A program made the translations under genes and the position numbers. DNA of 39,276 bases from Candidatus Campbelliibacteriota bacterium (lineage in GTDB: Bacteria; Patescibacteriota; Minisyncoccia; Phycocordibacterales; CSBR16-193), in NCBI GenBank assembly GCA_007117035.1, contig SKHG01000019.1, positions 1 to 39,276 of the forward strand, written 5' to 3'. Shown piece after piece: positions 10,571 to 22,676 of this stretch. The notes beneath the pieces are model-generated. The model did not search any database. It saw nothing but the letters and a program-made list of their open reading frames with translations, and was not told where the DNA came from. Position 1 is the stretch's first letter. The number at the start of each line of letters is the position of its first letter.

Positions 10571-13054
10571 TTATTCCTCTTCTTCAGGTTCAGATAAATC
10601 TTCACCTTCTTCATCAAGAGGTAAAGAGTCGTCTGGCTCCAGATTATCATCGAAAATATTACCAGAAAGTCCATCTAGAGCGTCTCGTCCTGCTCTGATA
10701 TTTTCTCTAATTCTAATAAGGAATTCATTACCAGGTACAGTTTCAATCAAAACATCAAACCTCTGCACAGATTCTTCAATTCTTCCTAATTGGAAGTAAC
10801 TTAACCCTAAGAAATAATTAGCGTTCGAATATGTTGGAGCTAAATCAAGAGTTCTTTCAAACGCTTCAACTGCTTGTTGATACTGACCATCGTTGAAATA
10901 CAAAAGACCTAACTCGAAATGAACAATTGGATTTCTTGGTGCGGTCTGTAGGGCTTGTCGAGCTTGTTGGATAGCTGACTCAATATTACCTTCAGAAATC
11001 TCTATTCGAGCCAAAAGGAATATAGCTTGAGTATAGTTTGGCTTCAAATCACGAGCTCTGGCGATATTTTCTCTAGCCTTCTCTAAATCATTATTTGCGA
11101 TTTCAGTTCTTGCAATCTGGAGATAAATTGCTGGAGACTTTGGATTCAATTCTTTGGCTATTTCAAAAGTTTTTATTGCCTCTTCATACGATCCAGTAAC
11201 CCCTAAAACTAATGCCTGTCTATACACAACACCCAAGTTAACGTAGTTTCCATAATTACTTCTATCTTTGGTAACCGCATTCTGAGCACTTGCTATAGCA
11301 GCACTCAACAGGGCCACCAACTGATCATTCTCCTCTTCAGTGAATTCTTGGCCTTGGGCTTGGCGAACAATGACGTTTGCTCTGGATAAATAAAGCTGAG
11401 AAAGTCTTCTAAAATATAGATCTGCTGGATTCCTTTGTATTGCCTCAGTTAACATTTTTTGTGCCTGTGGAAAATTATTCTCCACCACAGCAACTTCAGC
11501 TCTTTGGAAATAGACATAAGATATAGCTTTTTGGCTTGCATAATAAACAAGCGCTAACGAAGCAATTATGAACAGCACAATGATAGCGACGTTAACAAAC
11601 TCTAGCTTCTTGTTTTCACCATTATAGATCAGTAATTCTCTACTTGGAGCAAAATTGTTCAAAAGGAGAACTGATATAAAGATTCCTGTAAAAACAAAAG
11701 TTAATGTCCATATCACAGCTCCCGGAATTGTCATAATATTCATAACCCACAAGAACAGTGAGGTTACAAAAGAGGAAGAACCGAGATAACGACTAAATTT
11801 ATCTACTCGCAGTCTAAAGAAGAAGATAAAGCCTAGATAGATAAATAATACAAAAAATAACAACCACGCCAAAATTCCCAACACACCAGTCGTTACAACA
11901 AACGTTAGAATGTTACTAAAACCATGATTAAAATCGACATTCCAAAAGATAGTTCTGTTTACTGGATCAGGTTTATAAATCACCCATTGATTTACAAATC
12001 TATTTGGTCCAACTCCCAAGACTGGTTTTTCAGACACTGTTTCATTAATAATATTTAGAGTTGTTGTAAAATCAGGTTTAGCTCCTAAATCAGTAATCTG
12101 ATAGTAATTGTTTATTTCTTCAGAAAGAAAATTTCCGCCAAAAATAAACAAAACTGAAAAAATTAAAACGACCAAAGAGCTAACTGAAAATTTCCTACTT
12201 GGTGTTTTTTTAACCTGATTATTTTCGTTAGAATCTTCGGAAGTTTCAGAAGTAACCTTTAAAGAAACAGCTGAGTTTTTGTTATTTGCTTTAGAAAAAC
12301 TTAAAACAAAATAAATTAATGAAAATATAGATAAGAAATACCAAATTAAAGGAACGTTAATAGTTGCCAGCATTATGACAGAAAGAATCAAAGTAACTAG
12401 AATAATCACTCGCATTAAACGAGGAAACTTCAATTCCTCTAAGGTCATTAAAGAAAGAATTACAGCAGTACCAAAAAAGATTCCAAGATCAGCCCAGCGC
12501 CCTACTGTGTTTGAGGTGATACTACCAAAAGTATCTCCGAACGAAAGAAAATCAACCCCGAACACAAATCTAGACAGATGAAACACAGATAAGATTAAGA
12601 CAGAAAGAAAAAATACCAGATAAACATAAAAAATCTGTATTTTGGTGTTAATAAACCTTGTAATCAAAAACAACAAAAGAAAAGAGACTAAAACGAAAAT
12701 AAATGTGGAGGTTTCGTAGCCAACACCCATAAATGACTTAGTAAAACTTAACGAAAAAAATGAGGAAAGCAAAAAAACCAATGGCACGAGAACTATCGGC
12801 CAAAAAATTATTTTATTGGGAAAATCAAAGCGTCCTTCCTTCAAAATATTCAGAAGAAATATTATGAAAAGTAAAACAGATACCGAAATAACAAAAAAGC
12901 TTTTAGTAAACTCAAAAGCAATTAATGGTGCAATGATAAGAGGTAAGAGAAAAACAAATACAAGTAAAATGTAAAAGGAAACTTTTTCTAAACCAGGGCC
13001 AGACCTTTCTGAACTTTCTATATCGTCACTGAAAATATATTTGAAATAAGACAT
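10571..13054 (-). CDS. O-antigen ligase (Wzy/WaaL)-like polytopic membrane protein with C-terminal TPR repeats
   Basis: Many TM helices, GVGPNRFVNQW motif, then TPR units (NPKSPAIYLQIARTEIANNDLEKARENIARARDLKP...). Confidence 0.75.
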   Translation of the reverse strand: MSYFKYIFSDDIESSERSGPGLEKVSFYILLVFVFLLPLIIAPLIAFEFTKSFFVISVSVLLFIIFLLNILKEGRFDFPNKIIFWPIVLVPLVFLLSSFFSLSFTKSFMGVGYETSTFIFVLVSFLLLFLITRFINTKIQIFYVYLVFFLSVLILSVFHLSRFVFGVDFLSFGDTFGSITSNTVGRWADLGIFFGTAVILSLMTLEELKFPRLMRVIILVTLILSVIMLATINVPLIWYFLSIFSLIYFVLSFSKANNKNSAVSLKVTSETSEDSNENNQVKKTPSRKFSVSSLVVLIFSVLFIFGGNFLSEEINNYYQITDLGAKPDFTTTLNIINETVSEKPVLGVGPNRFVNQWVIYKPDPVNRTIFWNVDFNHGFSNILTFVVTTGVLGILAWLLFFVLFIYLGFIFFFRLRVDKFSRYLGSSSFVTSLFLWVMNIMTIPGAVIWTLTFVFTGIFISVLLLNNFAPSRELLIYNGENKKLEFVNVAIIVLFIIASLALVYYASQKAISYVYFQRAEVAVVENNFPQAQKMLTEAIQRNPADLYFRRLSQLYLSRANVIVRQAQGQEFTEEENDQLVALLSAAIASAQNAVTKDRSNYGNYVNLGVVYRQALVLGVTGSYEEAIKTFEIAKELNPKSPAIYLQIARTEIANNDLEKARENIARARDLKPNYTQAIFLLARIEISEGNIESAIQQARQALQTAPRNPIVHFELGLLYFNDGQYQQAVEAFERTLDLAPTYSNANYFLGLSYFQLGRIEESVQRFDVLIETVPGNEFLIRIRENIRAGRDALDGLSGNIFDDNLEPDDSLPLDEEGEDLSEPEEEE

Positions 13055-13140
13055 AATATTATTTAAATTTTAGTAATAATTTTTAATTTTTTGTACAGAC
13101 AAAAACCTTACAGATGAATAATAACACGTTTTAGAAAATA

Positions 13141-14481
13141 TCAAATATTGGTGTCTTTGTATGAATCTAGGTTCTCCAAAAAGATTTTTTCCCTATGGTA
13201 CTCATTATCAAACTGAAAAAAGGATGAGAAACCTGGGCTAAACAACACAGTATCACCTTCACTGGATTCGAAGAAAGATCTCTTTAAAGCTTCGGATATA
13301 TCTGAAATTCTGTTTATTTTAGAGCTTTTAAGATGACTCATCAAATTATCACTTCCACTACCAGGTAATAAGTAAACTTTTTGCACATAATCTTCAATAG
13401 ATTTAACAAGTTTATCTGTCTTTAAATTTTTATCTTGACCACCCAAAATTAAAAAAATGTTTCCCTTCTCCTTTAAAGCGTCTAGTGCAACTACTGTTGC
13501 CTCAGGTGTAGTAGAGCTGTTGTCGTTATAAACTTCTCGATTAGAATATTTTCCACAATACTCCAATCGACCAGAAACTCCAGTGAAAGTCTCTAGAGCT
13601 GATTTAATATCCTCTCTAGAAACACCCAACGACTCAGCTAACCTAACTGCGATAGTAGCATTGTATCGATTGTGCTTTCCAAGGATTTTTAGAGTCCAGT
13701 CATTAGGAAGATCTTCAGCTCTTGTTACAAATGTTTCTTCATTTAAATATTCTCGATATTTATCTTTTAGTTTTTCGTAGGCTTGATCTCCAACAACTAA
13801 AACATCTCCGTTTTTTTGATATCTAAAGATATTAGCTTTGTCATCCAAATATCTATCAATATCACCTTTGTAATAATTTAGATGATCTGGAAAAAAAGTA
13901 GTAAAACCTGCGTATGATGGAGATAAATGAATATCAGCAAAACCTTGAAGTTGCCAGGAGTCCAGTTCCAAAACAGATATTTCTTCTGAAGTTACGCTAG
14001 ACAGATGACCTAAAGTAGAAACTCCGCGAACATTACCACCCAAGAAAACCTGCCTACCGCTTTTTTCTAAAATATGACTTATTAAATGAGTAACTGTGGA
14101 CTTCCCTCTAGTTCCAGTGACCCCGACTACTGTACTCGGTGTAAGAGAAGCAAAAAGAGCAGTACTCATATATACCAGAACACCGCTTTTTCGAGCTACC
14201 TCTATGTATGGTGAATCCAAAGGCACCCCTGCTGCTTTTATAACCATATCGGTATCTGTAAAATCTATTTCACGATGACGTCCAAGTACAAAAGAGACGT
14301 TACTAAAATCCTTTAACTGCTCAACACTTTCCTTAAGTTCATCTTCTGATTTAAGGTCTGTAACCAAAACATTAGCACCCTGCTCTGCTAAGAAACGCGC
14401 ATCGCCAAGACCACGACCAAGTAGACCTAATCCCATTAGGGTTACCCTTTTGTTCTGAAAGTGTTTCCTGTAATCCTTCAT
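13141..14481 (-). CDS. murD: UDP-N-acetylmuramoylalanine--D-glutamate ligase
   Basis: VVGVTGTRGKSTVTHLISHIL, YNDNSSTTPEATVVAL, ILGGQDKNL. Confidence 0.93.
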   Translation of the reverse strand: MKDYRKHFQNKRVTLMGLGLLGRGLGDARFLAEQGANVLVTDLKSEDELKESVEQLKDFSNVSFVLGRHREIDFTDTDMVIKAAGVPLDSPYIEVARKSGVLVYMSTALFASLTPSTVVGVTGTRGKSTVTHLISHILEKSGRQVFLGGNVRGVSTLGHLSSVTSEEISVLELDSWQLQGFADIHLSPSYAGFTTFFPDHLNYYKGDIDRYLDDKANIFRYQKNGDVLVVGDQAYEKLKDKYREYLNEETFVTRAEDLPNDWTLKILGKHNRYNATIAVRLAESLGVSREDIKSALETFTGVSGRLEYCGKYSNREVYNDNSSTTPEATVVALDALKEKGNIFLILGGQDKNLKTDKLVKSIEDYVQKVYLLPGSGSDNLMSHLKSSKINRISDISEALKRSFFESSEGDTVLFSPGFSSFFQFDNEYHREKIFLENLDSYKDTNI

Positions 14482-14513
14482 AATTTTTAGCCGAATATCT
14501 AAGAATCTATCTA

Positions 14514-14870
14514 CTACTTAATTGTTTTATACTCAATAAGATGTATGTGGAAGTGGTCCGGTATGGTTTGCTGATGAGGAAAGTTTAAAATACTTACATC
14601 AAAGTCTTTTGTTTTTTCTTGAATCTCATAGAGTTCCTGAAGTTCATTCTTCGAAAGATCGCTTAAAAGAGCTTTGTGTTTTTTAGGGAACAAAATCTGA
14701 TGTTTTTGAGCTATTTTGTCGTAAGGAAAATGGTTTGGAATCAATCGCCAGTACACAAAATCCTTTACAGGCTTAGTTCGACACAAAACACACCCTTTGG
14801 GTAAATTTTTTCTATACTCATCATAAATTTTCTGGGTTTTCTTTGTTCGCAATCCTAATTTTTTTTTCAT
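14514..14870 (-). CDS. Small HIT-like protein (divergent)
   Basis: CVLC motif and C-terminal DHFHIHLIEYK resembling HxHxH of the HIT family. Confidence 0.5.
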   Translation of the reverse strand: MKKKLGLRTKKTQKIYDEYRKNLPKGCVLCRTKPVKDFVYWRLIPNHFPYDKIAQKHQILFPKKHKALLSDLSKNELQELYEIQEKTKDFDVSILNFPHQQTIPDHFHIHLIEYKTIK

Positions 14871-14905
14871 GTTCTAGTGGTCTATTTCACCGAAGACAAA
14901 AATTT

Positions 14906-16321
14906 CTACATCTCTTCAATTCGCAAAGAGTTAGTTCTTCCTTTTGTTTTTTCAAAAGTCGAAACTCGTCCTGCAAGAATCACTCGACTACCTTTTTTTA
15001 TTAAACCTTCAGAAAACAAAAATGAACGAACTTTTTTCAAAAGCTCACTAAAACTACCGTTAATACCTTTCATTGCTATTGGTACACAACCAAAAGATAG
15101 AGTCAATTTTCTAGACACTCGCTCATCAGAAAAAGAGTAGATTAAAGGTTTTGGTCTCTGTCTTGCAATCATTCTTGCGGTTTTTCCTGAGCGAGTTGGG
15201 GCTATGACCAAACCTATACTCAATCTTTTAGAAATAGCAGAGACTGCTTCGGTTATAGTGTCGGTGATTGAGTTTGTAACTCCGAAAATCTGTTTTGGTA
15301 TATAAGGGGAACTCTTCTCAACCTCCTTACAAACTCTACACATCATTCTTACAGCACGAAATGGATATCTTCCAATCGCAGTTTCACCCGAAAGCATCAC
15401 AGCATCAGTTCCATCCATTACTGCATTGGCAATATCGGAAACTTCTGCACGAGTTGGGGTTGGTGAAGATATCATACTCTCAAGCATCTGGGTTGCGGTA
15501 ACAACTGGTTTACCAGCATGAACACATTTTTCAATTATCATCTTCTGAACAACCGGAACTTTTTCAGTCGGCATCTCAACCGAAAGGTCTCCTCGCGCGA
15601 TCATAATACCATCAGAAACCTCTAAAATTCTGTCGAAATCATCAACTGCTTCTCGAGTTTCAATCTTAGCAACAATATCTGGTCTATTTTTTTCTTTACT
15701 AATAATCTTTCTAACTGCCAAAACATCATCAGCAGATCGAATAAAAGACATTGCGATAAAATCAACTTTATTCTTAAGACCAAAATCTATATCTTCCTTG
15801 TCCTTTTTTGTCAGCGACGGTAATGAAAGAGTTCGGTTTGGTACAGAGACACTTCTGCGTCCTTTTATAAAACCACCCTCATCAACCCTACAAACAATTT
15901 CTCCTTTTCCACAAGACTGAACAATCAACTCAATCTTTCCATCATCCAATAAAATACTGTCTCCTTTTTCTACCTCCTCTGGTAATCTAGTGTGACTAAC
16001 TGAAACCATTTCTTGATTACCTTCTACGTCATCAGAACAAAGTGTAAAAATCTGACCTGTGACCAACTCAACCTCTCCATCAGAAAACTCCCCTGTTCTA
16101 ATCTCAGGTCCAGAAAGGTCTTGTAAGATACCAATGGTCTGAGGTAGTGTTTTTGTTATCTTTCGAACTCTATTCAACATCACTTTGTGACTATGGTGTG
16201 AACCGTGTGAAAAATTCAAACGTACCACATTAACTCCGGCTTTAAATAACTCCTCTAAATCACTTTCCTTTTCAACTGCAGGACCAAGCGTTGCAACTAT
16301 CTTTGTTTTTCTAGTATTCAT
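14906..16321 (-). CDS. pyk: Pyruvate kinase
   Basis: TKIVATLGPA, VVRLNFSHGSHHSH, MIARGDLSVEMP, PVVTATQMLESMI, PTRAEVSDIANAVMDGTDAVMLSGETAIGRYP. Confidence 0.97.
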   Translation of the reverse strand: MNTRKTKIVATLGPAVEKESDLEELFKAGVNVVRLNFSHGSHHSHKVMLNRVRKITKTLPQTIGILQDLSGPEIRTGEFSDGEVELVTGQIFTLCSDDVEGNQEMVSVSHTRLPEEVEKGDSILLDDGKIELIVQSCGKGEIVCRVDEGGFIKGRRSVSVPNRTLSLPSLTKKDKEDIDFGLKNKVDFIAMSFIRSADDVLAVRKIISKEKNRPDIVAKIETREAVDDFDRILEVSDGIMIARGDLSVEMPTEKVPVVQKMIIEKCVHAGKPVVTATQMLESMISSPTPTRAEVSDIANAVMDGTDAVMLSGETAIGRYPFRAVRMMCRVCKEVEKSSPYIPKQIFGVTNSITDTITEAVSAISKRLSIGLVIAPTRSGKTARMIARQRPKPLIYSFSDERVSRKLTLSFGCVPIAMKGINGSFSELLKKVRSFLFSEGLIKKGSRVILAGRVSTFEKTKGRTNSLRIEEM

Positions 16322-16326
16322 ATTAT

Positions 16327-16797
16327 TTATTTACTGATTAATGAATTTTTTTGCCTACCACCAAAATACACTACTGCCGAACGACTACCGAATAGATATA
16401 TAACCCCTCCAGCGCCTACCATAAAGAACACATACGACAGGAAGAAGTAAATCACATCTGTATAACCAATGAATAGACTATACCCAATAAAGCTTAAAAA
16501 GATTAAAGAATAAACTTCACGGGCCCATCTACGACCACGAAAAAAATATGGCATGGATATAATTATCAAAAGACTAATTATAATATGATACACAAACACA
16601 ATAATTAAGTTCAGAGAAAAAATTTCTCCAATAGTGTAATTCAAAATCATAAGCGCTACAAAAGTAATTAAAAAGTATAGACCAATCAACAGAGCCACTA
16701 AAGCCAATAATCTAATTCCGGTTGGAATATCGGTATTAAAAAAACTACGCTCAATTATACTTTTTTTGTTTTCTGTTACAGTATTGTTTTTCATCAA
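16327..16797 (-). CDS. Small polytopic membrane protein, unknown function
   Basis: About 4 predicted TM helices; no recognised motif. Confidence 0.6.
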   Translation of the reverse strand: MMKNNTVTENKKSIIERSFFNTDIPTGIRLLALVALLIGLYFLITFVALMILNYTIGEIFSLNLIIVFVYHIIISLLIIISMPYFFRGRRWAREVYSLIFLSFIGYSLFIGYTDVIYFFLSYVFFMVGAGGVIYLFGSRSAVVYFGGRQKNSLISK

Positions 16798-16798
16798 G

Positions 16799-16873
16799 TG
16801 CGCGTGCCAAGAATTGAACTTGGGACCTCTCCATTATCAGTGGAGTGCTCTAACCGGGCTGAGCTACACGCGC
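16799..16873 (-). tRNA. tRNA-Ile(GAT), no encoded CCA
   Basis: RNA GCGCGTGTAGCTCAGCCCGGTTAGAGCACTCCACTGATAATGGAGAGGTCCCAAGTTCAATTCTTGGCACGCGCA; cloverleaf intact; anticodon loop CTGATAA. Confidence 0.95.
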
Positions 16874-16982
16874 ATTTCCTTACTATCATAATAGGTTACC
16901 AAAAAAAGAGATTATAAACAAGAAAAAAGGCAGTTTATGTATAAACTATTTTATTAAATCATTTAGTATCAAAAACAGACAC

Positions 16983-17015
16983 AAAAAAATCGCAGTTATA
17001 TAACTGCGATTTTTT
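16983..17015. terminator. Intrinsic terminator between 16S unit and tRNA-Ile
   Basis: aaaaaaatcgcagttatataactgcgatttttt. Confidence 0.85.
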
Positions 17016-17020
17016 CTATA

Positions 17021-17046
17021 CAATTTCCTTTGTTTTGTTCCGTTCC
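17021..17046 (-). repeat. 3' arm of 16S precursor processing stem (pairs with 18767-18792)
   Basis: caatttcctttgttttgttccgttcc is the reverse complement of ggaacggaacaaaacaaaagaaattg with 1 mismatch in 26. Confidence 0.85.
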
Positions 17047-17159
17047 GATCGGTCTTTGCCGAATGTCAGGTTGTTTTTGAGCTCACAACCATTGCTTACC
17101 GATCACCCAAGATCGAACCGACCTTTCACCTCTTCGAATAAATCGAAGAAGGACAAAGA

Positions 17160-18718
<1,559 letters not shown>

Positions 18719-18766
18719 ATTTAATCACCTTTCCACCCACAAGGGGTAGTTGAGTTTTTATTGTTT

Positions 18767-18792
18767 GGAACGGAACAAAACAAAAGAAATTG
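18767..18792 (-). repeat. 5' arm of 16S processing stem
   Basis: See 17021-17046. Confidence 0.85.
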
Positions 18793-18938
18793 TTCCTTAC
18801 TATGATCCTGTAGAATATTTGGTTATTGCGCCCTGAACTACATTGCTAAAACTGTAATCCAGAGCAACTTGCACTTGGTTCTATTCTTTATTATTTTGTC
18901 AAAGATTCAAGTACCACTCTCTTTCGAGTGTAGGCTCC

Positions 18939-18966
18939 ATTATATACACTATTCTCAGAGAGTCAA
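18939..18966 (-). promoter_or_regulatory. 16S promoter: TTGACT-16-TATAAT
   Basis: Reverse complement of agtcaa 18961-18966 and attata 18939-18944. Confidence 0.75.
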
Positions 18967-18973
18967 GAAAATC

Positions 18974-19876
18974 TTAAATTTTCTTTCTTTTTTGCCATTT
19001 TTCTAGCTCCACGATAATTGGACTTGCTAAAAAGATCGACGAGTATGTTCCGGCGATAACTCCGACCGCCAGAACCAAAGCGAACAATTGAGTAACTGAA
19101 CCGCCCAAAAAATACAAAGCTCCTAGGACAAAAAGTGTGGTTAACGATGTATTAATAGACCTGACGTAAGTCTGTTTTAGACTTCGACCAACAACTTCAT
19201 CAAAAGGTTCTTTTAAATTATCTTCTTCGTTAACCCTTAAATTCTCACGAATACGGTCGAAGACCACAATCGTATCATTTACTGAAAATCCTAAGATTGC
19301 TAAAAGAGCAGTGACAAACAGAACATCAATCTCAGCTCCGATATAAAATCCTAAGACAGCAAACAAACCGACTGGAATAGTAATGTCGTGAATTAAAGCG
19401 AGAGTTGCGGTAAAACCGTAACGCCAAGATGAAACTGGCTTAGAAACTCTTCGGAAAACATAAGCGATGAACAGAATAATAGCAAGAGCAACTACCGCAA
19501 TAGCGATCAAAGCTTTAGACTTCAACTCATCACCAATACTTGGACCGATAGAGTTAAAGCGCTCTTCAACTGCTGAGAACTCACCAAAAGATAACGCACT
19601 GAGTAGCAGATCCCTTTCCTCACCGATATGATCTTGACCTCTGATTATAAACCCTCGGTCTGTTTCCTGAACTCTAGCAGAAAATCCAGCTTCAACAACA
19701 GCCGACTCAACATCTTCAAGAGCTGGAACTTTTTCTTCATAAGAAACTTCTATAATCGCACCGCCTGTAAACTCAATACCGTAATTTAAACCAAACATCG
19801 CAACAGCTCCAATAGAGGCCACTATCAAAAGAGTAGAGAGTCCGAAGAATATTTTTCTGTATTTTATAACAAACAT
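18974..19876 (-). CDS. secF: Protein translocase subunit SecF
   Basis: GIEFTGGAIIEVSYE, LGFSVNDTIVVFDRIREN, RSINTSLTTLFVLGALYFLGG. Confidence 0.96.
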   Translation of the reverse strand: MFVIKYRKIFFGLSTLLIVASIGAVAMFGLNYGIEFTGGAIIEVSYEEKVPALEDVESAVVEAGFSARVQETDRGFIIRGQDHIGEERDLLLSALSFGEFSAVEERFNSIGPSIGDELKSKALIAIAVVALAIILFIAYVFRRVSKPVSSWRYGFTATLALIHDITIPVGLFAVLGFYIGAEIDVLFVTALLAILGFSVNDTIVVFDRIRENLRVNEEDNLKEPFDEVVGRSLKQTYVRSINTSLTTLFVLGALYFLGGSVTQLFALVLAVGVIAGTYSSIFLASPIIVELEKWQKRKKI

Positions 19877-19878
19877 AA

Positions 19879-21387
19879 TTATTTAATTTCTTTTACGGTA
19901 TTATTTTGCGATTTTAAACCTTCTGAAAAACCTGACCCGAACAGAAGACCAATCAACTTTCCTTCCTTACCTCCGAAAGCTATTAAAAATGTTCTAGTTA
20001 CCGTAATGGCTGATACCATACTTATCAAAACTCCGATGAAAAAGACTAGAGCAAAACCCTGCACCAAGGCGGTACCAAACCAATACAGAATAACTGCAGT
20101 GATCATACTAGACATATTACCATCACGAATTGAGAGCCATGCTCTTGCAAAACCATCATTGATAGAATCAGTTAAATTCTTTCCGTTACGTAACTCTTCT
20201 TTCATTCTTTCAAATATCAAAATATTAGCATCGACAGCCATACCAATAGAGAGTATAAAACCAGCGATACCAGCTGCGGTTAAAGTTACTGGCAAAACTT
20301 TAAACAAAGTCATCATAATAACCAAATAAAGTGAAAGAGCGACAATTGCCAAAAGACCTGGTAGGCGATACCACAACATCAGGAATATAGAGACTAAAAT
20401 CAAACCAACTACTCCAGCAACTACTCCAGCCTGCATAACTTCAGCTCCCAAGGTTGGCCCTACAGTCTGTGTTGAGATCAATTCGATATTAACCGGTAAA
20501 GCACCAGCGCGAAGTCTCTGTGCTAACTCCAAAGCTTCACTGGTTGTAAACCCGCCTGAAATAATTGCCTCACCACCTCTAATCTCCTCCCGTATAACAG
20601 GTTCAGATATAGGTTCACCATCTAAAAAGATAGCTAAGTTTCTACCTAGGTTATCTCTGGTAATCTCTTGAAACAGCCGAGCTCCCTCTCTGTTAAATGT
20701 AATCGAAACTATCGGCTCTCTAGTAGTTTGGTGTCGTGCAAACTGCGCGTTGTTCAACATACTACCATCAAGGCCAGTCCACTCATAACCAATATATCGA
20801 TCTTTTTCTGAGTCTGAATCTGAGTCACTTTCTTGCTGATCTAAATCCTCATCAGCTTCCTCCAAAGATTGAGACCCTTCACTAATTTCCACACCATTTA
20901 GTTCCAGATCAAGTAATGTAGCATTAAGAGCGTTTTCATCTAACAAACGAAACTCCAGTATAGGTGTTTCTCCAATTGCTGAAATTGCTTCATCAACATC
21001 AGTCACTCCAGGCAACTCAACAATCAAACGATATTCTCCTTCACCTGTTATGCCACCACGTTCAACCTGCACTAGAGGTTCTGAGACTCCAAGGACATTA
21101 ACCCTGCGTTCGATTAGTTCCCGCAAAGCACTCATTCTCTGCTCTCTTTCTTGTCTGTCCTTAATTCCTTCTACATCAGCTCGATAGACCAAGTGCGCTC
21201 CACCAGCCAGATCAAGACCTAACTGAAAAGGAAAACGAGCTAAGCCCCTAACCTCCAATTCCTCACCTGCACCAATTCGTTCTGACACTTCCCTAGAGTC
21301 TATTTCAGACTGATACACAAAATAAACTCCTAAAATTAGAAGAAGTGAAAATATTATAGAAAGTAGTCTGTAACCAGTAATGTTCAT
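19879..21387 (-). CDS. secD: Protein translocase subunit SecD
   Basis: LGLDLAGGAHLVYRADV, ERRVNVLGVSEPLVQ, VDANILIFERMKEELRNGK. Confidence 0.96.
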   Translation of the reverse strand: MNITGYRLLSIIFSLLLILGVYFVYQSEIDSREVSERIGAGEELEVRGLARFPFQLGLDLAGGAHLVYRADVEGIKDRQEREQRMSALRELIERRVNVLGVSEPLVQVERGGITGEGEYRLIVELPGVTDVDEAISAIGETPILEFRLLDENALNATLLDLELNGVEISEGSQSLEEADEDLDQQESDSDSDSEKDRYIGYEWTGLDGSMLNNAQFARHQTTREPIVSITFNREGARLFQEITRDNLGRNLAIFLDGEPISEPVIREEIRGGEAIISGGFTTSEALELAQRLRAGALPVNIELISTQTVGPTLGAEVMQAGVVAGVVGLILVSIFLMLWYRLPGLLAIVALSLYLVIMMTLFKVLPVTLTAAGIAGFILSIGMAVDANILIFERMKEELRNGKNLTDSINDGFARAWLSIRDGNMSSMITAVILYWFGTALVQGFALVFFIGVLISMVSAITVTRTFLIAFGGKEGKLIGLLFGSGFSEGLKSQNNTVKEIK

Positions 21388-21456
21388 ATATACAGCACAC
21401 TTTACCTGATTTGGTCGAAATTATCAAGAATCATTAAAATAACCAAATAGGTTTAG

Positions 21457-22674
21457 CTATATTGTAAATTGACCATCTTTATAGACCACTTTTTCCGAAC
21501 CATCCTTTAGGTAAGCTGTAACCTTTCGGCGAGTTGTCGAAATGATGTCAGTGTGAACTGAAGAATCATTAAAACCAATCTTTTTCCAGTCAGACTTCTT
21601 TAAACTTTGGCATTCCCCGTTAAAACAATCAGCATAAGCCTTACCAAGAGCAATATGCGTGTTACCTTGTGGTCCACCTATGTTTTCATCATATAGAGTC
21701 TCAGCCATAAATTTATCTATTCGAGAAAATCTTTTGTCAGTCAATGAAAACTCTCCAACCTTATCAGCTCCCTCAACCTTAATCATCTCACGCAAAACTT
21801 TTTGATTTTTTTTAGCACGGCTTTTTATCACTCGACCGTCTTTAAACTCTAATTCTATTCCTTCGATTAAATTACCATAACGATATAATGGTTGATTAAA
21901 ACGGATCCAGCCTTCAGTCCCACGCCAATCTGGAGAGGTGAAAATTTCAAAACTTGGAATATTTCGACCACTACCACCAGACCATCTGCGATTCTCACCA
22001 ACTGATATCCACAAATCGACATCTTCACCTTCAATATGTAGTCGCTCTATTGGTAGAGTGGTCATTTTTTGACGCAATGAATTTATTTTTTTCAAAACTT
22101 CTTTCCAACTTTTAACAGGATCTTTTTTGTCTAAAAAACAAGCTCGAATTATCTGATCCCAATAGTTCTCCAAAGACAGACCAGCCTCCTGAGCCATAGC
22201 TGATGTACCGTACAGTCCTAAAGTCCAAGTATATTTACCTTCGTTTTCTTTCTTATCAAGCCAAGACCTTAAAGGCTTCAACGCTTCTCCTCGAGACATT
22301 ATCTTTTTTGGATCAATTCCTTCCAAAGAATGCTTGTCGACTTCAGACAAAATAGCGATCGAATGATCAATATCTTTCACCATTCCTTTGATATAGTTTT
22401 TTGGAAAAAACTCTAGTTGTTTTTTGTCAGCATTTTCAAAAAAAGCTCTAGAGAAATTAAAACTTTTGTTGTTGTCATCTGGCAAGTAATTGACGATAGT
22501 GTGCGCTCCACTAGACAACAGAGCCTTATAGAGCTCCATATAAAGTGGTTTAGCAGACTCAGAAACAACCAAACGAACCACTTCTCCTCTTTTCACCCCA
22601 CGACCGTCATTTAGAGCAAAATTAACCAAAACGTCAGCATATCTTTTCAAAATTTTTTCTGAAGGTTGATACAT
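21457..22674 (-). CDS. M29-family aminopeptidase (AmpS/PepS-like)
   Basis: FTSPDWRGTEGWIRFNQPLYRYG, GNTHIALGKAYADCF, SVHTDIISTTRRKVTAYLKDG. Confidence 0.82.
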   Translation of the reverse strand: MYQPSEKILKRYADVLVNFALNDGRGVKRGEVVRLVVSESAKPLYMELYKALLSSGAHTIVNYLPDDNNKSFNFSRAFFENADKKQLEFFPKNYIKGMVKDIDHSIAILSEVDKHSLEGIDPKKIMSRGEALKPLRSWLDKKENEGKYTWTLGLYGTSAMAQEAGLSLENYWDQIIRACFLDKKDPVKSWKEVLKKINSLRQKMTTLPIERLHIEGEDVDLWISVGENRRWSGGSGRNIPSFEIFTSPDWRGTEGWIRFNQPLYRYGNLIEGIELEFKDGRVIKSRAKKNQKVLREMIKVEGADKVGEFSLTDKRFSRIDKFMAETLYDENIGGPQGNTHIALGKAYADCFNGECQSLKKSDWKKIGFNDSSVHTDIISTTRRKVTAYLKDGSEKVVYKDGQFTI

Positions 22675-22676
22675 AT